DNA of 64,000 nt from Tetranychus cinnabarinus (taxonomy: Eukaryota > Arthropoda > Arachnida > Trombidiformes > Tetranychidae). The translations under genes and the position numbers were made by a program. The notes under the pieces are model-generated. The model searched no databases, was not told the origin of the DNA, and saw only the letters and a list, made by a program, of their open reading frames with translations. Numbering within the stretch: the first letter of the stretch is position 1; the number at the start of each line of letters is the position of its first letter. The stretch covers positions 10,989,001 through 11,053,000 of the forward strand of contig WHVY01000002.1 of assembly GCA_022266195.1 (NCBI GenBank), in the 5' to 3' direction. Of this stretch, positions 1 through 10,092 are shown piece after piece.

Positions 1-299
1 GCAAAAACAGTTCAAAATCACCCACAACTTATTGTTCAATCGGATTGAATCAATCCATTAAAAAAACTTAAATTTCCGTTTCCTTGAGTAACTTTAGTTT
101 GGATTCAATAAAATATCGTTTTGAATTTAACCGAGGATCAAGTAACCACCCGGAATCATTTGAGATGAAAAATAAAAGTGAACTGAATTGTAATCATGGA
201 ATTGATGTGAGTAACAATCAAAATCAACAGACGATCGTGATTATATTAAATAGGTTGATTTGTGCACTTTAATGTTTAAAAAATGACTAAATTTAAATT
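1..299. other. Non-coding flank, nothing recognised
   Basis: AT-rich sequence with only a short open frame of 62 codons that resembles no family I know. It lies beyond the 3' end of the retrotransposon that reads leftward from about 4690. Confidence 0.5.
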
Positions 300-439
300 T
301 TTGCTTATTGGTCAGGGTGGTGCTAACGAGCAACCGGCCTTGAGGCGGCACGGTTTAAAATACAATTTGGACTTCTGGTATCGTTGGTGCAAGGGGCTAG
401 GTGTTGGATTGGGAGTGGGGGGTTGATTTTTGGTTTGCT

Positions 440-3433
440 TTATTGTTGGTTTTGGTGTTCATGGATGATTTTAATAGTATCATATATTGAGATTAGAAAG
501 TTTGATACTATTTTGGGATATCGTAGGAGTAGTTGTCGGAGGGTGATTCTCATTCTTGAGGCTGTTTCAGTGAGATAATTTCTTTCGTTGTTTAGGTTGG
601 GGCAGTGAAAGATGAGGTGAAAGGATGAAAGGGTGAGGCCACATGTACAGATTGTGTTGTCCTTGATAAGGAAATCGTATGAGCCTAGTAGGGTTCTGGT
701 GTGGATTGACATTTTGGGCCAAGCTGATTTTTCCAAAGGTTTGATGAGAGTTAAGTATTCTGGTTTGACTGATTTTGTCCATAGTTCTTTGGTTTCTTGG
801 TAGAGAATTGCTTGGGTTTGATGGGTTAGGCCATTTTGTTGAGTGTCATTTTTGATATGAGGTAGCCAATCAGGCTTGTTTTGAATGGTCCATTTGTATA
901 TGAAGTTATCATCTTTTAGGTGAGTGTGAAGATATTTGATGGTGTTTTTGATTGTGGTTATTAGGATGGGGGTGTTGTTAGTTATTGCGTATGATGCATA
1001 TTTGTAGTCGAAACCTTTCTTTCTGATATGTTTTCTGATTAGGTCAGAGGTGAGTCTATCGATTTTGTCAATGAAAGTTTTGTTTTTGATGAGGACTGTT
1101 GTGATGAAGGGTGCTAGGTGAGTGATTTGGGATTCATAAAAGGAATTGGTTATGAGTTTAATTGTGTGGGAGGGAAGGTGGGAGACTAATTTGCTGTCAA
1201 TTTTGTTATTTTGTATTTTTGTTTCAGTTTGTTTAAGTATTTCGGACGTATCAATACAGTACGAAGCTTTTAGGTTCACACTGATTGGCAGTCCTAGTAC
1301 TTTTGTTTTGTATGTTATACATGGGAGGATTGAAAGATCTATCTCGTCTATTCTTTTGTGGGTTAGTATTTTGGTTTTTTGGGGGAGTATTGATAGGTTA
1401 ATGGGTTTTAGGTGAAGGTTAATGTTTTTGATTATTAGTGTGAAGGAGTCGTAGATTACTTGAGATAAGTATAATCTTCTGCGTGTGTTTCCCATTGAGT
1501 AGTTGACTATCATTATGAGGTCATCTGCGTAACAGAGTAGTTCCAATTCAGGTTGGGGAAGATGAGCGATTTTCGGTGAGGTGTATTTGATGCTGCTGTT
1601 GGAGATGTCAATGATGGCTTGATTTATTCCAATTATGAATAGAAGAGGGCCGAGAGAGGAGCCTTGTGGTACTCCTGAGAGCGGTGCAATTTTCTGCGTC
1701 TTGAATTGATGTTCATTTAGTATCGACCATCTATTTTCCAAGTAGCTCATGAGGAATTTTAGGGTGTTTTTTGGTACTGATTTTTTGGCGCAGTTGATGA
1801 GTATCGATTCATGAGAGATGTTATCAAAGGCTTTTTCGATGTCTGCCAATAGGACATAACTCGAGTCGGATTCGTAGTTTACAGAGTTTAAGACTCTGTT
1901 TAAGACGTCTTTGGTGCTCTTGTTTTCTTGGAAAGCATATTGATGCGTGAACATTTCGTTGTTGATTTTTAATTTTAGCAGTTCCATGAGATGATTTTCA
2001 ATGAGTTTGGCTAATATGGTTTGGACTTGGATCTGTCTGCATCTGACGCCGTCCGATTTAGGTATGATAATTGTTCTTGTAATTTTAAAGGCTGTTGGAA
2101 AAAAGTGCGAGTTTATACAATAGTTAAGGATTTGTGTGATTTTGACAGGAGTTTGTTGCATTATTATTTTGAGGTCATTTTTGTTTAGTTTGTCAATGCC
2201 AGTTGCACAGTTTTTCTGTTTGTTGATCCATTCGGTTATTTGGTCTTGATCGTAGGTTATGTTTTTGTTGATTATGGAGTCAATTCTGTTGTTGCTTTTG
2301 ATGTCGTGTATGGTTTTGTCAAATTTGGAGATGAGAAGGTCGAGATTTTTGTTGTATTCGTCGCTTGATATTGTCTCATCTTTTATTAGTATGTTTTTGA
2401 TGTTATACCAAAGTTTGGGATGTTTCGGATCGAAGTTTTCTTGTATTTTTTCCCTGATCGCATCATGGAGTTGTTTTTTGAGTTTTAAGTATTCATTTAT
2501 GTTACTTTGATTTTGGTTTCTTTTTGCCACTTTTTTCATGTTTTTGACTTTATTGGCTAGGTTTTTGTTGGTTGGTTTGATGAGGTCGGTTGGATTGACT
2601 TGTTTTAGAGAGTTTTGCTGGTGAATTAGGATATTTTTAATTGTTTTGATGAGGATATCATCAAGTGATTCGGTGGTGTTGATTTCATCAAGGTTCAGGT
2701 TATTGATTTCATTGATGACAAGTGGTATATATTTGCCTTTATCGAGGATTGTTTTGAGGTTGGCTTTCTTAGTTGTTGGTTTGATGTGGGTGAGATTGCA
2801 TGAAGCGGTGATGGTGGAGTGATCTCTGACTCTTGGTGTTATGTGAGCTTCTGCCTTGATTCGATTGTTTGTGGCGAGGATATCTATCCAACTTGGGTTG
2901 TCGATGCGGCTGGTGAACGTTTGCGGTATGATTTCAGGGTCGTAGGGTGTGTTGAGATTGTGTTTCTCTAGTAGTTCAGCGATGTTGAGGGCGAAGGGTG
3001 TTATGTTTTTGACCTTTGACGAGGGAGACCAGAGAGGGTGTTGGGCATTGAGATCGCCTTGGAGGATGATGGGGAGGTCTTTGTATCGAGCGATAATTCG
3101 ATCAATTTCTCCGAGTTCATCATTTTTGATGTTGATTGGGAGTGTAGGTGAAATGTAGATGTTGATGATGAGAATGTTGTTTCCATTGTCATTGATGAAG
3201 GCTGCTATGGAGTTTTGACCTAATTTGTGGTGTCTTTTGATTTTGGTTTGGAGGGCAGTAATTGAAGATTTGCCATTTGTGACGGTTGTGTAGCATTTAG
3301 GTGTTGAGACAAGAAGGGCTTTCGCATTGTATTCTTGGATGAATATTATGGTGTTTGGTGTTGCTTGGTTCAGGGTTTCAATTGTACGGTGTGCTTGTGT
3401 TTGACAGTTATGACAATAGAGTTTAATTGTCAT
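440..3433 (-). CDS. Retrotransposon ORF2, endonuclease-reverse transcriptase
   Basis: A protein of 997 residues from the ATG at 3433, the first ATG in frame; an upstream TTG would add four residues. The N-terminal 215 residues look like an APE endonuclease (GDLNAQHPLWS near residue 125, SWIDILAT near 185, RDHSTI near 200). The reverse transcriptase follows, with LADIEKAFDN near 528, GVPQGSSLGPLLF near 587 and the catalytic YADD near 634. A C-terminal CTCGL...HLIFHC cluster near 928 is typical of R1/I elements. The enzyme would nick the target and prime cDNA synthesis from the element RNA. The frame is open throughout and the catalytic motifs I can recognise are present, so the copy may be active. 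Confidence 0.93.
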   Translation of the reverse strand: MTIKLYCHNCQTQAHRTIETLNQATPNTIIFIQEYNAKALLVSTPKCYTTVTNGKSSITALQTKIKRHHKLGQNSIAAFINDNGNNILIINIYISPTLPINIKNDELGEIDRIIARYKDLPIILQGDLNAQHPLWSPSSKVKNITPFALNIAELLEKHNLNTPYDPEIIPQTFTSRIDNPSWIDILATNNRIKAEAHITPRVRDHSTITASCNLTHIKPTTKKANLKTILDKGKYIPLVINEINNLNLDEINTTESLDDILIKTIKNILIHQQNSLKQVNPTDLIKPTNKNLANKVKNMKKVAKRNQNQSNINEYLKLKKQLHDAIREKIQENFDPKHPKLWYNIKNILIKDETISSDEYNKNLDLLISKFDKTIHDIKSNNRIDSIINKNITYDQDQITEWINKQKNCATGIDKLNKNDLKIIMQQTPVKITQILNYCINSHFFPTAFKITRTIIIPKSDGVRCRQIQVQTILAKLIENHLMELLKLKINNEMFTHQYAFQENKSTKDVLNRVLNSVNYESDSSYVLLADIEKAFDNISHESILINCAKKSVPKNTLKFLMSYLENRWSILNEHQFKTQKIAPLSGVPQGSSLGPLLFIIGINQAIIDISNSSIKYTSPKIAHLPQPELELLCYADDLIMIVNYSMGNTRRRLYLSQVIYDSFTLIIKNINLHLKPINLSILPQKTKILTHKRIDEIDLSILPCITYKTKVLGLPISVNLKASYCIDTSEILKQTETKIQNNKIDSKLVSHLPSHTIKLITNSFYESQITHLAPFITTVLIKNKTFIDKIDRLTSDLIRKHIRKKGFDYKYASYAITNNTPILITTIKNTIKYLHTHLKDDNFIYKWTIQNKPDWLPHIKNDTQQNGLTHQTQAILYQETKELWTKSVKPEYLTLIKPLEKSAWPKMSIHTRTLLGSYDFLIKDNTICTCGLTLSSFHLIFHCPNLNNERNYLTETASRMRITLRQLLLRYPKIVSNFLISIYDTIKIIHEHQNQQ

Positions 3434-4457
3434 AATCAAAGTCAATTATATTCTTTAGCCTATTAACGGCTTGTAAGTATGATGAGCATTGGTGGGATCT
3501 GAAGCTGTGGTTGATATTTTTGAACCCTGCGTTTTTGCAAAATGAGCATTTATGGTTGTCTTCGGTGTCTTCCTTTGTACATTCTTTTGTTGTGTGTTTT
3601 TCTTCACATTTCCGACAAGATGGATCGAGATCACAGTATTTGGAAGTGTGTCCGATTCTGTTGCAATTGAAGCAAGTTCTGACGTTAAAATTATCTTTGA
3701 ATTCCATGCTTTCGCAGCCTATGTAAATACGATTTCTTTTCTCCATCAGTTGTCTTGCTTTACCACTCATACGAATGACAACATAGTTTTTCCTGTATCT
3801 GGATTTACTCTTGATTTCATTGTTGATTACGATGCTGAGTTCCTCTTCTTGGGGAATGTTGTTTCTTTGTTTAATGGTGTTGGCGTCTTCCATCTGGTCA
3901 CTTGGTACTATTATCGAGATTTGAGGCATGAGTTTGTTGAGCTCGGACAGGTCGACTTTGTCACTCAGGCTGGCGGTGTCTATTGCTTCTGTAATTTTTG
4001 TTTTGATTTGTGAATCATTGGACGTGATTCTGATGTTGTTTTGGTTGACTACCAGCGACTCAATGTTGATGTCCTTGTTCTCCTTTAGTGTGGCTTTGAT
4101 CTTTTTGCCTATTTCATCTATACTTTCGCCTGGGATTGATGGTTTGATCACAAATGCTTTTAGTTTGGCAGGTTTGGTCGTTTTCTCTGCATAGGTTGGT
4201 CTTTGAGAAGATGGTGTGTTGATTGCACTGGTCAGTCTGGTAACAATTGAGTTTTCCATTAAGAGCATTTTGTCGGTTTCAAGGGTTTTGATTACACTTG
4301 TCAAATCGCTTAGAATCTTTTCAAATTCCTTCTTTTTGGTTTTAGGAATGAGCTGGGTGATTGATTGATGGATATTTTTCAATAGTGTTACCGGTTGGTT
4401 GATATCCATTACACCTTGGTTGAGGTTGCTCTCCACGTGGTTGGTTTGGTCACTCAT
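3423..4457 (-). CDS. Retrotransposon ORF1, gag-like zinc-knuckle protein
   Basis: A protein of 344 residues beginning at the ATG ending at 4457. From about residue 259 it has three Cys-His clusters: C-x2-C-x4-H-x4-C (CFNCNRIGHTSKYC), then C-x2-C-x3-H-x4-C (CRKCEEKHTTKEC), then a looser CSFC...H...H..C cluster near the end. Such knuckles bind the element's RNA in the ORF1 proteins of R1/I-like elements. The N-terminal part is Lys/Glu/Thr-rich. The stop codon (3423-3425) lies just inside ORF2, whose ATG is at 3431-3433. The overlap is 11 bases, which suggests termination-reinitiation or frameshift coupling. No disruption is visible. Confidence 0.85.
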   Translation of the reverse strand: MSDQTNHVESNLNQGVMDINQPVTLLKNIHQSITQLIPKTKKKEFEKILSDLTSVIKTLETDKMLLMENSIVTRLTSAINTPSSQRPTYAEKTTKPAKLKAFVIKPSIPGESIDEIGKKIKATLKENKDINIESLVVNQNNIRITSNDSQIKTKITEAIDTASLSDKVDLSELNKLMPQISIIVPSDQMEDANTIKQRNNIPQEEELSIVINNEIKSKSRYRKNYVVIRMSGKARQLMEKRNRIYIGCESMEFKDNFNVRTCFNCNRIGHTSKYCDLDPSCRKCEEKHTTKECTKEDTEDNHKCSFCKNAGFKNINHSFRSHQCSSYLQAVNRLKNIIDFDYDN

Positions 4458-4690
4458 TTTTGGTCTTAACAGGCACTAAGTTGGTCGATTTTGATTGGGT
4501 TTTTTGTCAGTGTTTAGCGGAAGGACTTAGGTGTTGATTAAAAGGTAATTGGTTTATAAATTTGGGCTTAAAACTGGGTTAATTAAGGATTTAATTAGGA
4601 GGTTTAAATTTAGGCGACGTTAAATTTTGTTCATAAAATTCCTTAGAACGCCATCTATTGCTGTTGTTCCGTTCTTTGCACCCGAAAGCA

Positions 4691-5389
4691 AAAACCCAAG
4701 TAGAGATGGTTATTGACATTTAAGACCCGCAGTGAAATAGACTAATTTATTGGTTTTGTTGTTTTTCGTTTCAGAAATCATCTTTTGTTATCATCTTCAT
4801 CTTTTCTTACCATTTTCGGTATATTTTTGGTAATTATAAACCAGGATCCATGTTGAATTAAGGTAAGGTTGATAAATCTATTCGATTGATGAATTTTTCT
4901 ATGCTCAGGTTAATTCCAATTGATCTGCTATCTTTCTCTTCACCTCTCTCTTTTTCTCTTTCTACTGCTTTTGCTCTCTGTCTCCTTTTTTTTGTTATCA
5001 CTTGCTGAAGAACAAGTTAAAGTGTAAAAAATATTGGAGAAAACCTGAAGAAGTGTTCTGTTAAAGGTAGAGTAATGTTCAGTCAAGTTTAATCTGATTT
5101 AAATTGTTTTGATTCATATTTAGAATTGATTATCTATTTCTATTGAATATAAACAGTGTATATTTAGTTGTACATAGTCTCCTGGATTTCGTTGACACCC
5201 TTATCGACGTCTCTATAATCTTTGCTTCCAGTTCATTCATTCTCACAACACTGAATGAAGTGTCATTCACTTCTTCATTCATCTTTCTATTTCTCTTTCT
5301 TTTCTAACTCTCTTTCTTTCTTTCTACTCTTTACTTTTTTTCTTCTCACAATATTTAAAGATTTTTACCACCAAGACAATGACGTTATT
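4691..5389 (+). other. Leader region of the PTB-RXR gene, probable untranslated exon
   Basis: No coding gene is evident. A probable untranslated leader exon ends at 4862 in a GTAAGG donor. Its last ~20 bases (GGATCCATGTTGAATTAAG) resemble the stretch ending at 9163 upstream of PTB (GGATCCACGTTAAACCAAA, also before GTAAG), so the PTB leader seems to have been copied with the coding part. The pyrimidine-rich run 5290-5350 followed by AAAG at 5360 could be the 3' end of the intron. An alternative acceptor is CCAG at 5228-5231, which would bring in an upstream ATG at 5255. Confidence 0.45.
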
Positions 5390-7288
5390 ATGAGTGAAAA
5401 AGAAAATGAAGCAAAAAAGATTAAACTTGATTCCTCTGGTATTGGTATAATAGAATCATCCGAATCTAACGGAGCTATCATGTTGAACGATTCTACATCT
5501 AATTGTCCATCACCTTCACCATCTCGTGTGGTTCACATACGGAATGTTCCCATAGAAGCTACCGAAAATGATGTTCTCAGCATCGGTACTCCATTTGGTG
5601 AGATCACCAATGTTCTTTTGGTGAGAGGAAAAGGTCAAGCCTTCTTAGAGTTTGTTGACTCATTCTCTGCTCAACAAATGGTTAACTGTTGGTCTGATCC
5701 TAACAACTCACCGATGCAACTTTGTATTCGGGGAAGACAAGTATGTGTCCAGTTTTCAAAGCACAAAGAACTTAAAAAATCTCTTCTTGGAACAAATGCT
5801 GGTTCAGACAGCAGCTATCAAAGTACATCTCCTCAAAATAGTAGACATATAAGCAACGGTGATTCTGTAGGAGCAAGTTCCGTTTTCTCTAATCCAAATC
5901 ATCCTTTAAGCGGATCAAAACATCTCTGTTCTATTTGTGGTGATCGAGCCTCTGGGAAACATTATGGTGTTTACAGGTAAATATTCTTAGTCTAGTTTTC
6001 ACATCGTAAATTTCCTTCATCAATAATGAGTTGAACCCTCTTCCATCAATATAGTGTTACTTTGCAAGTTTTGGGTAGACAACCTCAGTGTTGGCAAATA
6101 AAGTTGAAGATATGCTCATTTTCCCACTGATTATCATGCTTCTTCGTTCTAATTTTAGTTTTCATTTCATTTAAAATGTTTTCCCAACAGTTGTGAAGGA
6201 TGTAAAGGATTTTTTAAAAGGACTGTTCGTAAAGATTTGTCTTATGCTTGTCGGGAAGAACGAGATTGTATCATAGACAGACGACAAAGGAATAGGTGTC
6301 AATACTGTAGATATCAGAAATGTCTCGCTATGGGAATGAAAAGAGAAGGTAATTATTTTTACATTTTTATATTAAATATCTCTTTAAAAAGTTTTCAGTT
6401 TTTTATCTTCCTTATATTTCTCATCTAATTATTATTCTTATTTATCTTTTACAGCCGTGCAAGAAGAAAGACAAAGGAATAAAGAAAAAAGTGAAAACGA
6501 GGTTGAAAGTACAAGTAATTCACAGAATGATATGCCTATCGAAAGAATACTGGAAGCTGAGTTACGAGTAGAACCTAAGAATGAAGACATAGATTCTCGA
6601 GTAAGTTTCAGTTTACTTTAATTCATTAATCATTATAGATTTATAGCTGTCATAAAATTAAATTAAATCATTTTTCTTTTTGTCTCAGGATCCCGTTAGT
6701 GATATCTGTCAAGCGGCAGATCGACAACTTTACCAATTAATTGAATGGGCTAAGCATATTCCTCATTTCACCGAGTTACCCGTTGAAGATCAAGTTATTT
6801 TACTTAAATCAGGATGGAATGAGCTTCTCATTGCAGGCTTTTCTCATCGTTCAATGTCAGTTAAAGATGGTATCATGTTAGCCACTGGTTTGGTTGTTCA
6901 TAGAAACTGTGCTCATCAAGCGGGTGTAGGTGCTATTTTTGATCGCGTGTTAACTGAATTAGTGGCTAAAATGAGAGAAATGAAAATGGACAAAACTGAA
7001 CTTGGTTGCTTACGATCTATTGTATTATTTAATCCCGAAGCTAAAGGACTCAAATCAACACAACAAGTTGAAAATTTACGTGAAAAGGTTTACGCAATCC
7101 TGGAAGAGTATTGTAGACAAACTTATCCTGATCAATCTGGCCGTTTTGCTAAATTACTTCTTCGTCTACCTGCCTTACGGTCAATTGGCTTAAAGTGTTT
7201 GGAACATTTATTTTTCTTCAAATTGGTTGGAAACACATCTATTGACAGTTTCTTGTTGTCCATGTTAGAATCTAATTCAGACTCATAG
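5390..7288 (+). CDS. Chimeric PTB-RRM1 / retinoid X receptor (RXR/USP) protein
   Basis: Four exons: 5390-5976, 6191-6348, 6455-6600 and 6689-7288, giving 496 residues in frame. Residues 1-165 match the N-terminus and RRM1 of the PTB gene at 10093 (RNP2-like [11 protein letters not shown]1-like GKGQAFLEF). Without any intron the frame passes into [19 protein letters not shown], then a two-zinc-finger DNA-binding domain (about 178-243, P-box CEGCKG, ending [14 protein letters not shown]). The ligand-binding domain (about 297-496) contains [11 protein letters not shown] and ends in an AF-2 helix, [11 protein letters not shown] heterodimerises with nuclear receptors, including the ecdysone receptor, on DNA in the nucleus. 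The usual A/B domain is replaced by an RNA-binding domain. I chose the ATG at 5390, which aligns with an internal PTB methionine. An ATG at 5255 would add a hydrophobic stretch translated from the pyrimidine tract. The 5' exon structure is unsure. Confidence 0.88.
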
Positions 7289-10092
7289 ATAAGCTGAAAG
7301 ATTGTGGTTACATTTTATTACGGCAATCATGAAAATTAACTTTTGAAATTTCTCCTGTTATCAATTATATCTTATATTGAGTCTGTTAAGCATGTTCAGC
7401 TCAGATTTAATGAAATGTTGGTTAATCATTATCTAATCGTTATGTGTATGAGATTAATTTTGCAGACCAGAAACAATTCTAGCATTAATATTTGCTACCA
7501 GATTCTAGTTTCGTCCCCGATAAATATTTTGGTTCAGGTTATTTGTGCTTTTATATAGCTTTACGAAAGCATAAGCTAATGTTTTGAAAGTAATTTCATG
7601 ATTGTTTTTATGCATAGTTATCCTATATTCTATTCGAAAAAACTGAAAGATATTTAATGATCACTTCGATGAATACGAATGATACCAGCTTGATCCTGCC
7701 TAAATTTTCATCTTCATCTCTTTCTTAATCATTTTTCTCTTTACTCCACTTGTTTTCCTCTTATTTTTTATCCACTTTCTCCTTTCCTTTTCCTTTTCCT
7801 TTTTCTTTTTGTTTAGCTTTTCTTTACATTTCCCTCTAAATTATCTAAACAAAATATCATTTCAATTATCACCATCTGCAGCATTATCAACCCTTTCTCT
7901 TCATTATAACCATCATTCCCAGACACAGCTCGTCTTGATAAATAATTGTTGGACTCGGACTCCATTTTTGCTTATATCTTATATTACCTCACTATTTTGA
8001 AACCAAAAGAAATACAACACAAAAAGTTCATACTTATTATTGATTGAGCATTTAAAGGGTTATTATTAATAAATTGTTTATAATATAAAAAAAGCTTGAA
8101 TGTCATAGCAGATTAAAATCGAATAGGAAAGATATTGAATTCCACAATTTCAAATGTCATCCAATTCTTGAACAATTCAACATGAAAGTGTTCTTGACTC
8201 GCTCACTTACATTGATTAAAGCTAATCTACTCAAACCATGGTTGACACTATTCCGATTGGAATCTTTGTTTTTGATCTTTAATTGCTTAAAAACTGACAA
8301 TTAATCAAAATTTGCCTGTAAATTTTCCCTCTAAGTAAACTTAAATGAATGGATAATCTCAATTTCTTCTTGTTATTGTAATTTTTTAGTTGACTACGCT
8401 TTTATACATACTTTCTTTCTTTGTGAATAAGCCCCAATTTTATTTTATTTTCATCTGTAATCATTTTTTGCCCTTAAATTGTATTGGTTTGATATTTATT
8501 AAATTTCTATTTGGGTTTATTATCATAAAGTCTATTTATTATCACGAAACACCTTCCAAGTGCATTACCAATGGGCAATATATCAACCAAGAGATATTGC
8601 TCCGATATAAACACCACAAGATGAACAATAATCACCAACGAACAATAACACACGATTCTGTGACATTACTCAGCATTAGATTTTTTTAATTACAAAATCT
8701 ATTAATAAAAATCAATTGTAAATCCATTTTCTTCTGTATTTAACTTTTCATTTGAATAAAACGTGAATGACGACCACTCTCATTACTCTCAGTTTTTAAG
8801 CGGCAAAGCAGTAAAATTGTTACGGCTTGTTATCCAGGAGTTGACTTGAATCACCTACAAGACACAGTCGAAAAATTTAATCGTACAATAACAGTTTAAA
8901 TGACAATAATAATCGTTATTAATAAATAGCTGATGAAAAGGCAATTTTAAAATGTCAATTCAAATAGGAATTTGGCTGAGGGATCATCTATTAATTACAA
9001 GCTGAAAAGTTTCCGTTTCCTCCGTAACATTTGGTTACTTAATTTTTGAACAAGGTTTTCTTGGATTTCATCTTCATCATCACAATCCATCATCATCTCC
9101 ATTATATTTTTATCAATTAATCATCATTTTTCTAATTTAATCTGGGATCCACGTTAAACCAAAGTAAGAATAATGAACCTCATTAACACTAACATTTATT
9201 TACAAATTAACTGTCAATTTAACACTTACCTTTGTGTTGAATTTCATGCATACTTTACTTGTCACTGTAAAGTATTGCGAATAAGTTAAAATGGCCGGTT
9301 AATTATATTTCTGTTTTCCCATTCATTTGTTTTCCCTTTTATTCTGGCGCTTCTATTCATGTAGCTTTCATCCCATTTTTTAACCCATTTAATATTATTT
9401 TTTTTATTATCTATTTCGTTTTATATTTTTATTGACATTTGCAATAAATCAATCATCTATCGTTTCTATTATCATTAGCATTATACACTTGTGTTGCTCT
9501 CCTTGTATCTTTCATCTATTTTGAGCTTAAGTCAAGGATAAGGTTTCTTCTTATTTCTCATGAGAATCTGCATTTATCTATAGTGTAAGATTGGTTTCTT
9601 CCTTTGATCAGTTTCTGCCTAAATCTTGGAATTTTATAATTGTGATCCCATTTTTTGTGTATATTTTCCCAACAACCTGTACCTCTTATCTGTTTCTCTT
9701 GTTGCTCCATTAACCTCTTTTATAAGCTGTGATGTTTAATCTTTCATGTTGATTAATTGTTTTCATCTCTATATTTTCTATTCAAAGGTATCATTTTACT
9801 TCCCTTCTTGTTCAACGATTTAGTTTTCCTTTTCCCCCGTATTTTCAATTATTTGACGATTTTTCATTTCAAGAAATTGTTTTTCTCTTCTCAGGTTCAT
9901 CGGGCAGTCTGTAGTTAACGTTACATAATCAGTTTCATCAGAGGAGTATCACCAAATCATATAAATATTTTTTCTCCAGTTGACATTCTTCATAATCAAA
10001 TCGATCATATAGATGTACACTTTCATTAGTTTATATTAGAATTACGTCGATCAAACCTGTAACTGCGTGTATGGTTCAAGTTTTGGACATCG
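7289..10092 (+). other. RXR 3' flank and PTB leader region
   Basis: No coding gene is supported; the open frames here are short and of biased composition. The first few hundred bases are probably the RXR 3' untranslated region. A candidate PTB leader exon ends at 9163 before GTAAG. A good acceptor (pyrimidine run, then TCAG at 9891-9894) would start the exon that runs into the PTB coding exon. The remainder is AT- and pyrimidine-rich. Confidence 0.45.

Larger units (their letters stand above)
300..4690 (-). mobile_element. R1/I-like non-LTR retrotransposon, two ORFs open
   Basis: The element reads right to left and carries a gag-like ORF1 with CCHC knuckles followed by an endonuclease-reverse transcriptase ORF2. 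Both frames are free of stops. The outer limits are estimates: roughly 230 bases of leader lie 5' of ORF1 and about 140 bases lie 3' of ORF2. I could not identify target-site duplications or a poly(A) tail. APE-type endonuclease, reverse transcriptase and a C-terminal Cys-His cluster in one ORF are typical of the R1/I/Jockey group. Two open frames suggest recent insertion. It sits upstream of the PTB-RXR chimeric gene in opposite orientation. Confidence 0.85.

Noticed and set aside
5255..5389. Upstream ATG adding a hydrophobic N-terminus to the PTB-RXR protein
   Set aside because: The extra residues translate a pyrimidine tract that looks like the end of an intron, and a hydrophobic leader makes no sense on a nuclear receptor. 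It cannot be excluded without transcript data.
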